From assembly GCF_009727055.1 (NCBI RefSeq), contig NW_024063779.1:62001-126000 (forward strand): a stretch of 64,000 bases of DNA. Reading direction: 5' to 3'. This DNA comes from Benincasa hispida. Lineage: Eukaryota > Streptophyta > Magnoliopsida > Cucurbitales > Cucurbitaceae. Below are positions 45,291 to 56,138 of the stretch, piece by piece; within the stretch, counting starts at the first letter, position 1, and each line of letters opens with the position of its first letter. Made by a program: the position numbers and the translations under genes. The notes under the pieces were generated by a model. The model worked only from the letters and a program-made list of their open reading frames with translations, was not told the DNA's origin and did no database searches.

Positions 45291-48200
45291 TATCCTATTG
45301 TTTTCAGAGAGAGAATAAGGAATCAACACTAAAATTCTCAAATTAATTCAGTAATGATCATTTCCAAAATATTGAACAATAAAAATAATCAAACCCCACA
45401 AAAGTTAAAACCCAAAATCAACGATCAAATGGCAACATCAAAATAGAGAGATCACAAACCTATTCCTCTTCTATTTGCCTTCTTCTTCAAAATAGGGTCC
45501 AAGTAAATGAAGATTTTATACCAATGTGGTCAATCACCAAAAATTTCATCATCGGCTAATGGAAGCTCCTCTAAACAGCGATGATTCTCTGAACGTGTAG
45601 GTAAAATAAAAATGGGGCAGTCCTCTTAACGACAATGACGACCCCCCTCTAAATGTTCCTTTCTGCTTCAGATGAACGACGCATGTGACTTCTCTTCTTA
45701 GTTGAACGGTGGACTAAAAGAGTAAATGACTAAACCCTAAGTAAATGGTTCTAAAAAAACCTCTTGCGACTAAATCTTATTTCATCACAAACTATTGCGA
45801 CTAATTCTATTTTCGTCGCAAATATTTGTGACAAAAACCCTTTTCGACTAATGCTATTTTCGTCGCAAACCCTCAGATTAGGCATCAAACATCTTGCCCA
45901 ATTAATTGAGCTAACATATGTCAAAATCATTTTTCGTCACTCATTGTGACGACTTTGAAACACGTCATACATCACTTGCAACAATTCGAGTGTTCATCAC
46001 ATGCCACTTGCAATGATTAGATTTATTCGTCACAAGTTTGTGAGTTATAAGTTTTGTGTTGCATGGTTAGAGACGAAAGATGTATTTTGTCGCTATAGTT
46101 ATGACGTTATAAAATTTTCGCTAAAAGCCATAACTCGCAGTGTAAGGAAGTTTAAACGTTGGGAATTTAAATAATTTTACAACATTCTTCTTCTACCACT
46201 ACAACAATATAAAGAGCTATTCATAATTTCTTTTTCAAAAGAAAATGTATGTCCTTCCAGTTTTAGTTTATTTTTCTTCCTCCATCTCAAATTTCTTTTT
46301 CTAGACCCTATAACATAATAAGTCTAATGTATTAAGCATTTTTTTTTTTACAACTAAACACATTGTGAAGTTGTGTTGTTTGAAAAAAAAAACATGAATT
46401 ACTTTGTAAATAATTTGTTTTATTTTAAGTATAAAATATCTAATATTCTGTGAACACTCAACTTTATAATCTTTTTACATATATGATAAAATAAAATAAA
46501 ATATTATTCACCTAATAAAAAAAATGAAAAAGAAGCTAGTAAGTGAAAAGTCCATAAAATTTCAAATGGACTTAAATGTGTGGGACCTGAGTAAATGAGC
46601 TATAATCTATATGGGCTTGTCGCTAAATGGGCTTCTTTGTAAAGATCTTAATTTTCGGTTTGGTAAATTATTGGGCTTTCTGTACTAACCTAAATAAATA
46701 GAGAAATGGTAGAAATGCCTGAAATGGAGAGGATTTTGAGCAATGTCTATTTTTGTTTTTTTTGTTTTCGAAAAAAGTCTAATGGTGGGGCACGTGTGTA
46801 TACCTAATAAGTGTGTTTGCTTTTTTGCCCTCTAACTACATTGTACGCCTTTCATCCCTATTTTTTAGTTTGTTTTTGAAAAAGATTTAGTTACTTTATT
46901 TGTTTGTTTTGGTTTAGATGTTTTTTAGGATTTATAGGTGGATGTTTATTTTTTACTTGTTTTGAATTCAATCTATAGGTTTTTTGTGGAGCGAACCGTG
47001 TTGAAGAAGACGATGTCAATACACTCACCACTGCTTCCTATACCTTCCCCCTTCCCCCGTCCCCCTTCCCACTTTCCCTGGTGACCATCCCTTTCTCCCT
47101 CCATTCCCACTATCGATTGTAACATGAAGTGTAATCCTAGGGGTTTCGGTTCCTACCACAAGGCTCATTTTTCGTCCCCGTTGGGTTATTATGAGGGCGG
47201 ATTCCTCTCTTGACTGACCTTTGGTCAAAGTACAATATCCAACATTCATCGGGTTATTATGGTTTCTATATATAGTTGCAAATTTTAAAGATCTTAGAAG
47301 ATACGAAGAGGATGGAGATCTTAGAGAAGTTTTAATTGGTGTGCAACAAATTGGTGAATCTTGCAAGTTCCCTGTTCCAATTGGAGTAGACTAGCATTTG
47401 GTGTATAATAAATTTTCTGTTGCATGATTGAGTACAATGTATATACAACAGATTGAAGGTATATAATAAACTTTTGTGAGTCTTTTGGTGTGCAACATAC
47501 CAAATTACTAATATTTTGTAGTGTACGTTGGATTTTTTAGTAAGGTGACTTAATTTGATGACAATTTTAGTTATGCAGTTCAAGGTATTTGTTTGGTGTT
47601 GGGGTAATTATGCCTAACAAAGAATTAAACTAGTTTTAGTAGAAGATATTTATATGGGAAAATCTAATAAAGATTTTAAATTGTTTTCTAGTACAATTAC
47701 GAAGAGTTCCCAATTTCTTTTCTTCTTTTATTATATATAAGGGTGTTGTTAATGTTATAGTGTACGAAGGCAAATCGAGTTCGAACATGTATAGCATGTC
47801 TCTCTTCTCATATTAAGCTTCATTGTCTGTGCATTGGTTTAGAGTTATGAATTTGTCCTTAGAAGTATAAAGTCTTTCAAATTAAAGATAAAAACTGAAC
47901 AACTTTTGTCCTAATTGCATGCTAAATATTCGATAAATTAGATGAATTTCTGTATCTTTTCCTTATTTTTTGTGATTTAGTTTTGATAACTAGATTTGAT
48001 TTGATTTGATTAGATTTTGTTTTAAATACCTGAAGATGGGTATATTTGTCCTTTTAAAATTAAATAAATTTAAAGAATCTAAATGTCTAGACATTTTTTG
48101 AATGAATAATAGGATTAGACATTTTTCAAAAACGTGTTTTAAATTTAGCCTTTTGTCCAATCATCCCAAATAAATAGGTCCAATTACACAAATGTCTAAA

Positions 48201-48384
48201 CTTTCTTATTTTTTGCATGAATAGCCTAATAGGCTACTATTTTACACAAAAGTTTGGTCCAATTTACCTTTTCAACCCTCCTTGCCATTGAGTATTTTTT
48301 TTTTCTTTTTTTTTTTTAACGTATATGCAAGCCCTCTCCTCTTAATTAAATATTTAAGATTTTATCCAAGGAAGTAAAGTTAGA
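45291..48384. other. 3.1 kb AT-rich block replacing most of the Athila D integrase
   Basis: Neither gene nor retroelement coding is visible, and the longest frames have no recognisable motif. 45300-45640 resembles an untranslated leader on the minus strand. 45760-46141 looks like a CACTA-type end. 46142-48384 is AT-rich, with T/A runs at 46344 and 48296 and repeated words such as TTTGATTTGATT near 47995. It is bounded on the right by the RNase H/integrase junction of D at about 48385 and on the left by integrase at 45290. The ~0.9 kb between those points of D is missing, so this is a replacement and not a simple insertion. Confidence 0.6.
45760..46141 (-). repeat. Possible CACTA-type transposon end with subterminal repeats
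   Basis: On the minus strand the block starts CACTGCGAGTTATGGC at 46141. It continues with TTTTAGCG and several units around TTTTCGTCGCAA and TTTGCGAC (45765-45870). CACTA elements have CACTR ends and such CGACGA-type subterminal repeats. The partner end and a 3-bp target duplication were not found, so it is probably a fragment. Confidence 0.4.
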
Positions 48385-50242
48385 TAGGGTGAAAATTAAA
48401 TAGAGAAACGGTTCATCCCAAAAATAAACTTTGCTGTCGTGTACTAGCCGTTTCTTTTGCTGAGAGTTGAAGTTCCCAAGGAATTGCTTGGTAGTTAAGT
48501 AATTAACTATCTTTGCGTACCAAGGTTCTCTACCTTCAACTCTGAACAAGCTTTCATCAGGAAATGAATCTTTGATTTCATTTTCTTGATCTTGTATTTC
48601 CTAATTTTCCAATCTGGATAGGTGGTCAGCCACCTGATTCTCAGTCCCCTTTCTGTCCTGAATATCAATGTCAAATTCCTGTAATAGCAGCACCCATCTT
48701 ATTACTCTTTGTTTCGCGTCCTTTTTACTCATCAAGAACTTTATGGCAGAGTGACCTACGTAGATGGTTGTTGACACACCAACTAAATAAGATCTAAACT
48801 TCTCGATGCCAAACACTACAACCAACATTTCTTTTTCCGTGGTTGTGTAGTGTTCCTAAGAGTCATTCAGTGTCTTGGACGCGTAAGAGATGGGATGTAT
48901 CAAATTCCCTTTCTTCTGCCCGAACATGGTACCTAATGCAACATCACTTGCGTCGCACATGAGAATAAAACGTTGCGTCTAATCTGGTGCTACTAATACC
49001 GGAGCTATAGTCAATGCATATTTCTATGTTTAAAACGCATCACAACAGTCATCATTGAAATCGTAAGGCCGGTTTGCTTCTAACAATGCGCTCAGAGGTC
49101 GCGCAATTTGAGAAAATCCTTTAACGAACCTTCAGTAGAAGCCAACATGTCCTAGAAAACTTCGTAGAGCTTTAACATTTTATGGTGGTGGAAGTTTAGC
49201 TATGAAAATTATCTTGGCTTCATCAACTTCCAACCCAGCTTTAGATACTTTGTGGCCTAAGACAATTCCTTCAGTCACCATGATGTGACATTTTTCCCAA
49301 TTCAGCACAAGGTTTGTTTCCTCGCATCGAGCGAGGACGGCCTCCAAGTTATCTAAGCATGATTGGAATGAGTCTCCAAAGACTGAGAAATTGTCCATAA
49401 AGACTTCAACGGTCTTTTCCAAGAAGTCAGAGAAAATTGCCATCATACACCTTTGGAATATTTCAGGTGCGTTGCATAGCCCAAAGGGCATGCGTCTGAA
49501 CGCGAATGTTCCAAAGGGACAGGTGAATGTTGTCTTTTCCTGATCTTCTGGGTCAATCAAAATCTGGTTATAACTAGAGTATCCTCAAGGAAACAATAAA
49601 ATTCTTTTCCAGCCAGTCTGTCAAGCATTTGGTCAATGAAAGGAAGGGGGAAGTGGTCTTTCTTGGTTGTCGCGTTGAGCTTCCTATAGTCCATACAGAT
49701 GCGCCAGCCTGTGACAATCCTTGAAGGAATGAGTTCATTATTGCTATTGACTATCACAGTTGTTGCCCCTTTCTTGGGAACGCATTGGACTGGGCTTACC
49801 CAGCTACTGTCAGATATAGGATAGATGACTCCTCGTCCAACCATTTTAAGATTTCTTTTTTGACCACTTCCTTCATTATGGGGTTCAGCCTTCGTTGAGG
49901 CTCGATTGATCTCGACTTCCCTTCTTTCAGCCTAATTTTATGCATGCAATAAGATGGGCTGATGCCACGGATGTCCACCAGCGTCCAGCCTATTGCACGC
50001 ATGTGCTTTTGCAGCATCTGTAAAAGAGAATGTGCGTTAGGTTCAGTAAGATTTGCGGAAATAATTACAGGTAAAGTTTTATTTGTTCCAAGGAAGGCGT
50101 ATTTAAGGTGACTAGGTAACGGTTTCAACTCGAGCTCTGGTGGTTCCTCTAGTGATGGACGTGTTGGTTTCGTCCGCCGGTCACTCAGATTTGGCGGCTC
50201 TGGTTCTTTCATGTTCTCCTCCAACGCGAGGACCTCACACAC
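48385..50242 (-). pseudogene. Reverse transcriptase and RNase H of Athila D, catalytic residues changed
   Basis: RT starts around 50242 and passes through LPSHLKYAFLGTNKTLP, IGWTLVDIRGISPSYCMHKI and SSWVSPVQCVPKKG over two frames. It then reads TFTCPFGTFAFRRMPFGLCN (49560-49180). The catalytic motif is FMDN where the family has FMDD, so the second aspartate is lost. RNase H (48828-48601) has YVGHSAIKFL where an aspartate is expected before the histidine, and DRKGTENQVADHLSRLEN. After a stop, the segment up to about 48385 reads WYAKIVNYLTTKQF and KVYFWDEPFLY, the link to integrase. Several frameshifts and stops occur. It is inactive. Confidence 0.9.
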
Positions 50243-50860
50243 TTAGTCACTTCTTCTTCAGGAAAACTCTATTCTTTTCAGTTGACAATCTTCACTATCT
50301 GGGAACTTTAATGCGTTTAACACATTAAAATTCACTCTCTAATGTTCTATATGCATAGTTAATTCTCCCTTATGCATGTCTAATTAAAACTTTCCCAGTG
50401 GCTAGAAAGGGGCATCCAAGAATAATTGGTACATCCCTGTCTGCTCTTCATAGTCTAAGATGATAAAATCTGCTGGAATATGAAGTTGTCAACTTACCAG
50501 AACGCCTTCAATCTTTCCTTCAGGGTACTTGATCGTTCTAGTCGCGAGTTGAAGAGTAACAGAAGTGGGTTGTGCTTCACCATCCCAATTTCTTGAAGAT
50601 TGAGAGTGGCATGAGATTAATGCTTGCTCCCAAATCGCACAACGCATGTCCCACATCCAACCCTCCGATCGAGCACGGAACGTGAAGCTCCCAAGGTCCT
50701 TCTTTCTTGGGTAGATTGTTGCTTACAACACATTGCACTCCTGCGTTAGCGCAATTACCTCCACTCGTTGACTCTCCTTTTCTCGTCAGAATATCCTTAA
50801 AAAAATGTGACATATTTTGGCATTTTCCCAAGGCTTCTATAAGTGGAATATTGATATGCG
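50243..50860 (-). pseudogene. Protease region of Athila D
   Basis: The frame 50831-50577 carries PCSIGGLDVGHALCDLGASI, with the retropepsin active site intact, followed by NLMPLSIFKKL and a stop. Further on, around 50525-50350, the frame reads through YPEG without the UAG seen in A and B, then on through protease-end sequence with stops. It lies between gag and RT as in the other copies. Confidence 0.82.
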
Positions 50861-51866
50861 ATTGCCTCAGAACTTCAAGAAAACGTTTAATTGTTGTTCA
50901 TCTATTCTTCTTTATCAAGCTATCTAGGGAATGGTGCATCAGCGACACCGCAGGTTTTCCACGTTAGGACATGCTTGGCTCTAAATGGCTTGTTATTCAG
51001 GCATTCTTTCTTCTTGATCTTCTAATGCCATTGAACGTGTGTTGCGTCTTTTGAAGAACTATTGTTTCTTGGATCATGTTCTTTCTTTAAGAGCTTTGCT
51101 ACTCGTCGCAATGTCACCGCGTTACATTGCCCATTTTAATTATCTCCAGGGGTTTCAATGTTGCTAGGCAAAATCAGGCTGCCTATTCTTCAACTCACTT
51201 GCTATCTACCCCACCTGTACTCCGGTTTCTGATAGACGACGCCTGACTTTTCAGCAACGCGTCATTCTGGGCGATATACTCCTTTAATAGGTTTTCATGC
51301 AAAGATGTTGAGCTCGACGTCTGACCTCCTCTATTAAAGGACTGTTGGTGTGGCTAATGCGTTAGTTGGAATGCAGGCGGCGATCCTTGCCTTTGCTGCT
51401 GGTTCGCCCCTGGGTGATGCTCCTGTTGATTTCCTGTCCAAGAAAGATTTGGATGGTTCCTCCATCCGGGATTATATGTATTTGAAAATGGGTTGTTTTT
51501 AAGGAAGCATACTGACTGCGGATTTTATAGGCAATCAACATAGGAATGAGGATCTCCACAGCCCACATAGCTAACCATGGGCTGCCCGAATGCTTCTACC
51601 TAATTCACCTTCTGTTGATTTGGTGCATTCTCTAGTGATATGTTCTACAAAAGGTTTGTCATAGTAGCCACTTGTGCAGAGAGTGTGGCTATTGCATTGG
51701 AATCGATAGAATTAATATTCTGAGATTTCCTCTTCCTGTCAACTCTTGCATCATACATATCGTCCACCCATTCCATGTTGTGCTTAGCAATGAGGTCTAA
51801 TATCTCCTTAGCTTCAGTGTAAGATTTATCCATAATTCCATCAACTGCAGCTACGTCGACTGCCAT
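50861..51866 (-). pseudogene. Gag of Athila D, C-terminal part (left of the solo LTR)
   Basis: Directly at the solo LTR the minus strand reads through the duplicated target into VAAVDGIMDKSYTEAKEILD (51860-51645). It ends with ATLSAQVATMTNLL and a stop. Downstream the zinc knuckle survives as GCGDPHSYVDC with the first cysteine changed to tyrosine. A glutamine/asparagine-rich stretch (PGWRNHPNLSWTGNQQ) and a coiled-coil-like end follow. Frameshifts are frequent from 51560 on. Confidence 0.82.
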
Positions 51867-53907
51867 TGATAACTTGTAGAAATACAAGTTATTTATACTA
51901 TTTTATTTAGATATTGCGGCCAAAAGAAAAGAAAGTTGCGTCAATTGTATAGAAATTAGCTAAGAAATGCAAGAATTATAAATTGTCGTCAATACACCTA
52001 CTGACACCATTGCGATGGTAGAAAAGAATATTTCAAGTCTGTTTTGCAGAAAATCAAGTCACCACATGCATTCAAGGCTCAAGATAAAAAGAACAACGCA
52101 TCTACATCGAATTGCGCCCATCATTCAGAAATTAATAGACAATCAACGCAATGACGGCGCATGCGACAATCGATCAAGAGCTTTACTTCAACCGCATGCG
52201 GTAATAAAAAATAACACCGCATGCGGGCAAATGATCGAAGATGTAAAGAGCAATGCAATTGCAGAGGATTCTGATGCGTGTACAGCTGACCGTTGTGCAT
52301 TTCAGACGAGATTGATTGCGTAATAGAAGGAATATTCACTCCACCATTTTTGGAACTGCCTTAACAATAAAGTGGGAACCAAAAGTTAGAGAGTCAAAGC
52401 TTAGCCTATAAATAGCTCTGGCCATTCCACTAAAAAGATATGCTTGAATATAGAGAAAAGTATATATACTGATCTGAGAGAGAGACTGGTTGAGCGACTA
52501 ATCAGAGTAGATCCGAGAAGAATTAAGAGACGAAAGGTGAGTCTCCGGGCAAGAATCTTTCCGATCCTTGCCGTTGAAGCTCTGTACGAAGGTCACTTCT
52601 ACCAGAGGAGCAAGCCTGAGAGGGAAACTCTTCTCTTCATCCACTCCACACGCCGACAAGCAAATCCACCTTCGAGATCCTGTCTCTTATACACATCTAG
52701 ATGTGTATAAGAGACAGCACTTTTACCTGGAAAACAAGCCTGAGAGGGAAACTCTTCTCTTCATCCACTCCACACGCCGACAAGCAAATCCACCATCCAG
52801 ATCTGTGTCAAGACGTTGACACTCTTCTGTATTTGTTTCTTTCTCTTTATCATCAATTGTATTCATCTTTTTAGTCTATCATTCACACCATCTATCAGAC
52901 GCTTAATTCTATAATTAAATGTTATGATCATTTCCATCTCCATCTCTTTGCCTATTTCTGTTCGGACATATTTCACTTTCTCCATGATGTTTTCTTAATC
53001 CCTTGGATAATTAGCCATAATTGAGCAAGCAAATTAATTGGGTTAAGGAAATAATTATGTTTAATCAAGGCATGCTAGATGGCATATTCACCTGTGAGAG
53101 CAGAAGTGGAGATGCCATTTCGCCTTCCCTTGGCGTACACCCTCGATGATCGGCCACGTTCCCATATCTCTATGGTGAAACAGGGAAGAACGTGATGATC
53201 GCAAGGTTGCTTCCATCTCTGGAAGTACTTCTCGCTTTAGTTAACGCATTGGGAACGTGGTCGATCACCGAGAGGTGTACGTCAAGGGAAAGTGGAACCT
53301 TAGTTATATCTTTAATGCAATTAACAAACTTGTGACATTCATACTAATTATTAAGACTTGCCATCGCATACCATGATCCTTTGTATAAACTTCACAGTCA
53401 GTTTCGAACTCAGCATCATGTATATCATGTATCTTGTATCTTGCATCACGTTAGCTTAGGTTTATTTTTTTTATCGCACTTTATTTTATTAACGCAACTT
53501 TAGTTTATCTACACAATTTTACTTTACCACAATATACTTTCCTGTACAAACACACCCTTTTTTAATTATAAAAACACCGGTCGCATGTATCACAAATGTA
53601 ACACATTAACGACAACAATCCCTGTGTTCGACCTCGGATTACTCTAAGAAACTTGCATTGGAATTATACTTGGTTTCAGCGCAAGGAAGCTTGTGACAAC
53701 GCATAGCATACTACAAGCATTTCATTAATAATGCATATATCTAGAAGTAGTATCACATAAAGTGTAAATAAGCATAACACAGCATCCACACTCCATCTCC
53801 ATCTTTTCAAGTCTACAAGTTTATGGCAACATGAGCTTGTATGATTCACATTCACCATTGTCCATATCCATATATGCTTATTTAGAACATCAATTTACGA
53901 GTGCACA
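51867..53907 (+). mobile_element. Solo LTR of the Athila C subfamily in the gag of Athila D (2,041 bp)
   Basis: It is flanked by GCCAT on both sides (51862-51866, 53908-53912), and the gag frames on the two sides fit each other. It opens TGATAACTTGTAGAAATAC, the same stem-loop as element C, and has a TATA box at 52404-52415 (CCTATAAATAGC). The body follows the C LTR to ACAAGTTTATGGCA (53817-53830). It then continues for ~77 bp to GTGCACA before the target duplication. The internal 38-bp adapter with a flanking 60-bp duplication (52611-52794) is technical, so the true LTR is shorter. Confidence 0.88.
52680..52717. other. Untrimmed Nextera mate-pair junction adapter (assembly artefact)
   Basis: 52680-52698 is CTGTCTCTTATACACATCT and 52699-52717 is its exact complement AGATGTGTATAAGAGACAG. 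These are the Tn5 mosaic ends in the inverted arrangement of the Nextera mate-pair junction. A 60-bp stretch is identical on both sides (52611-52670 and 52735-52794). The translated peptide SYTHLDVYKRQ is a well-known trace of this adapter in databases. Confidence 0.97.
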
Positions 53908-54527
53908 GCCATCTGTGATGCTCTGTTCAATCCACCATAAAAAGTCTCTATTTGGATAGTTAGTGGTAATCCATGGTTCGGGCAATTTTTGACCAATCCC
54001 TTAAAACGCTCCCATGCGGCGCTTAAGGTTTCAGCTTCTTCTTGTTCAAAGTTCATAATCTCTCGACGCCTTCTTGCGTTGGTGGTGGGTGGGAAGTATT
54101 TTTGCATGAATTTCTCCACCAACTTCTCCCAAGTTGTGATTTCACCAGGCTCCAGTGAGCTTACCCACTGCTTTGCATCATCACGCAAAGAATAAGGGAA
54201 CAAAGATAGCCTGATCGCTTCTGGGGTGATTCCAGGAATCACAAATGAGTTACACGTTTCCAGAAAATATTTCATGTGGGCGTGAGGACCTTCTCCACGA
54301 CCACCCCCAAATTGTCCAGCAGTTTGGAGCATTTGAAGCATTACAGATTTCATCTCGAATCTCGTCCCATCTGGCTTTGGGTATATGATTCCTAGTGAAA
54401 AATCATACAATACAGGGGACACATACTCTCTTATGGGACGCATGCTACTTTTCACCATTAGGATTGGATTTTGCGCAGTGTGAGCTAGTTGTTGAGCTAA
54501 GTTCTGATTTTCCTGTTCATCCGCCAT
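53908..54527 (-). pseudogene. Gag of Athila D, N-terminal part (right of the solo LTR)
   Basis: A clean frame of about 205 codons starts at 54527 (MADEQENQNLAQQLAHTAQN). It carries RPIREYVSPVLYDFSLGI, MLQMLQTAGQFGGGRGEGPH, AIRLSLFPYSLRDDAKQWV, LVEKFMQKYFPPTTNARRRR and NFEQEEAETLSAAWERFKGL. It has no internal stop, unlike A, B and C, and is the best-preserved gag segment in the window. It ends at the target site of the solo LTR (53908-53912). The initial ATG lies about 230 bp after the primer site, as in the other copies. Confidence 0.92.
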
Positions 54528-54756
54528 TTCTTGTTGCCTGTTTTGTTGTCTGAGAAGTCATTGCCTCAACCTTCGACGACGATTAGATTGATTTCTATAT
54601 CGAAAGGTCCTTTCAATCTTGGGGTCGTATATAAGTTCATGAGTGCTCTCCCTGCTCATAAACATTTACAAGCTTAGGCTTAGCTCGTAATACTCCCTCG
54701 GCTGAAGTGTTCCTACAAAAGATACAAGCAAAATTTCTGGTTAGTTTTGTTTTTGA

Positions 54757-54778
54757 ATCCCTGGCAACAGAGCCAAAA
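54757..54778 (-). other. Primer binding site of Athila D
   Basis: The minus strand reads TTTTGGCTCTGTTGCCAGGG close to the LTR end. It resembles the tRNA-Asp-type site with changes in the middle. Confidence 0.78.
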
Positions 54779-54781
54779 ACT

Positions 54782-56138
54782 TGTTCGTTGCTATCGTGAT
54801 TCGAGCTAGGAGTGTATTGTATAAAATTAATTGGAAAAATAAGTTCTAAGTATGAATGATACGTTTATGCTTTGATGCATTGATGTATTCGTAACGTGTT
54901 GGTGCGTTATAGATATGCAACAGAACACATGACACTCCTTCTATTGACGTTCAAGTTTTCCTAAATCAGACCCAAGTACAAATCCAATTTAGGTTCCTGG
55001 TAAGTCCAGGGTCGAACTTAGGGATTTAGATTAAGCTAACGCAGACCTTGCGTTGTAACTGTTGTAGGGATTTCCTAAAATGTATGAAGAAATGTGATAT
55101 TTACACTAAGGTGTTGTGTGTGTGTGCAAGAAGATACAAATAGGTTGAGTAGAGAATAATGAATCGTGTGGAAATGGATTTTAATGCAAGTGGTATGTGT
55201 CGATCTAAGATGAATGTACACGAACTAGAATGTGATGTGAATGAAATGGCTTGCTTATCTTTGTTTATGCGTTAGACTCTTATTTGACACTTCTCAATGC
55301 GAATAACATACAAAACCTATCTCTAGGATGCATGCGTCAAACACAGGATGCAGTAAAACACTAGTAAGTCTATCTCTAGATGTACTATGCGTTCTAACTT
55401 AATGCTGGCTTATTTATTCTCTCGAATAGTCTAAGCTAAAGATGCTTTTACCAATTGATCAAGTTGGCTTAAGCGTTTGAGATGGAATTTTGCATGAAGT
55501 ATAAATGCATCCAACATGAACAAGAAATAAACAATGGCAAAGTATGATAGATCAAATATATGAATTTATAAAGAAGTGGATTCTCTTTACAAAAGCAATA
55601 CTTAATCAGATGAAAAGATGAAAGCGATAAATGAGATGAAAGGAACTGAGTCAAGCCACAAAGTACAATCTCTTGTATCTTTTTGGCTCAATTCTAGTTA
55701 TGTACAATCATTTGTATAAGAATTGGATGAAGTGTCTCTCTCAAGCTCAGCTTCCTCCACTCCCTGATCGGTGGTGTCGGTGGTTCTCTTCCTTTCTACT
55801 TTTCTTGGCACCATAGCACAACTCTAAAGATCTAACACTACGACTAAGCTAATACTGAGAGTGAGAACATGAAATTTTTTTGTACTTCGAACTCTGGAGG
55901 GATTTCATCTATTTATAGGCGTTGGTCATCTCTAGCTTGGTGATGGGCAGTATTAAAGTCCATGCCCTGGTCAGCCGCCTGACACTCAGAAGCTTTTCAG
56001 ACGCCGCCTGCTGCAGGTGCCCATGCTTGCAAGTGATGATTTGACACAAATAGCCTGAATCGATGAATCTTATTTGTGTTGAATCCCTCCGACGCATGGC
56101 CCATGCGTTAGAACTTTGCTTGCGACACTTCTTAATCA
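54782..56138 (-). repeat. 5' LTR of Athila D (about 1.36 kb)
   Basis: The left edge TGTTCGTTGC abuts the primer site. The TATA box is at 55909-55919 and the GTTCGACCC box at about 55005-55025. The right edge is set at the last CA (56138). The 15 bases to the copia RT at 56153 belong to neither element clearly. The 28-nt stem-loop of the other Athila LTRs is absent. Instead ACGCATGG and CCATGCGT face each other at about 56092-56107. Confidence 0.8.

Larger units (their letters stand above)
42061..56138 (-). mobile_element. Athila-type element D: gag, pol remnants and third ORF; 3' end lost
   Basis: The order on the minus strand is 5' LTR (54782-56138), primer site, gag, protease, RT/RNase H, a 3.1 kb foreign block in place of most of integrase, the integrase C-terminus (44686-45290), spacer with TATA, and third ORF (44129-42061). 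The copia 2 LTR ends inside the third ORF, and no 3' LTR of D is found. A solo LTR interrupts gag. This copy shows the full gag-pol-ORF3 order of the lineage, although each part is damaged. Confidence 0.85.

Noticed and set aside
47025..47366. A 113-codon minus-strand frame in the only non-LTR block
   Set aside because: Low-complexity Gly/Arg/Lys end, no motif, and no start, promoter or splice context that I can support.
52444..52819. Two overlapping plus-strand frames containing the peptide HLDVYKRQ
   Set aside because: They read through the sequencing adapter and lie inside a solo LTR. The peptide is a known artefact.
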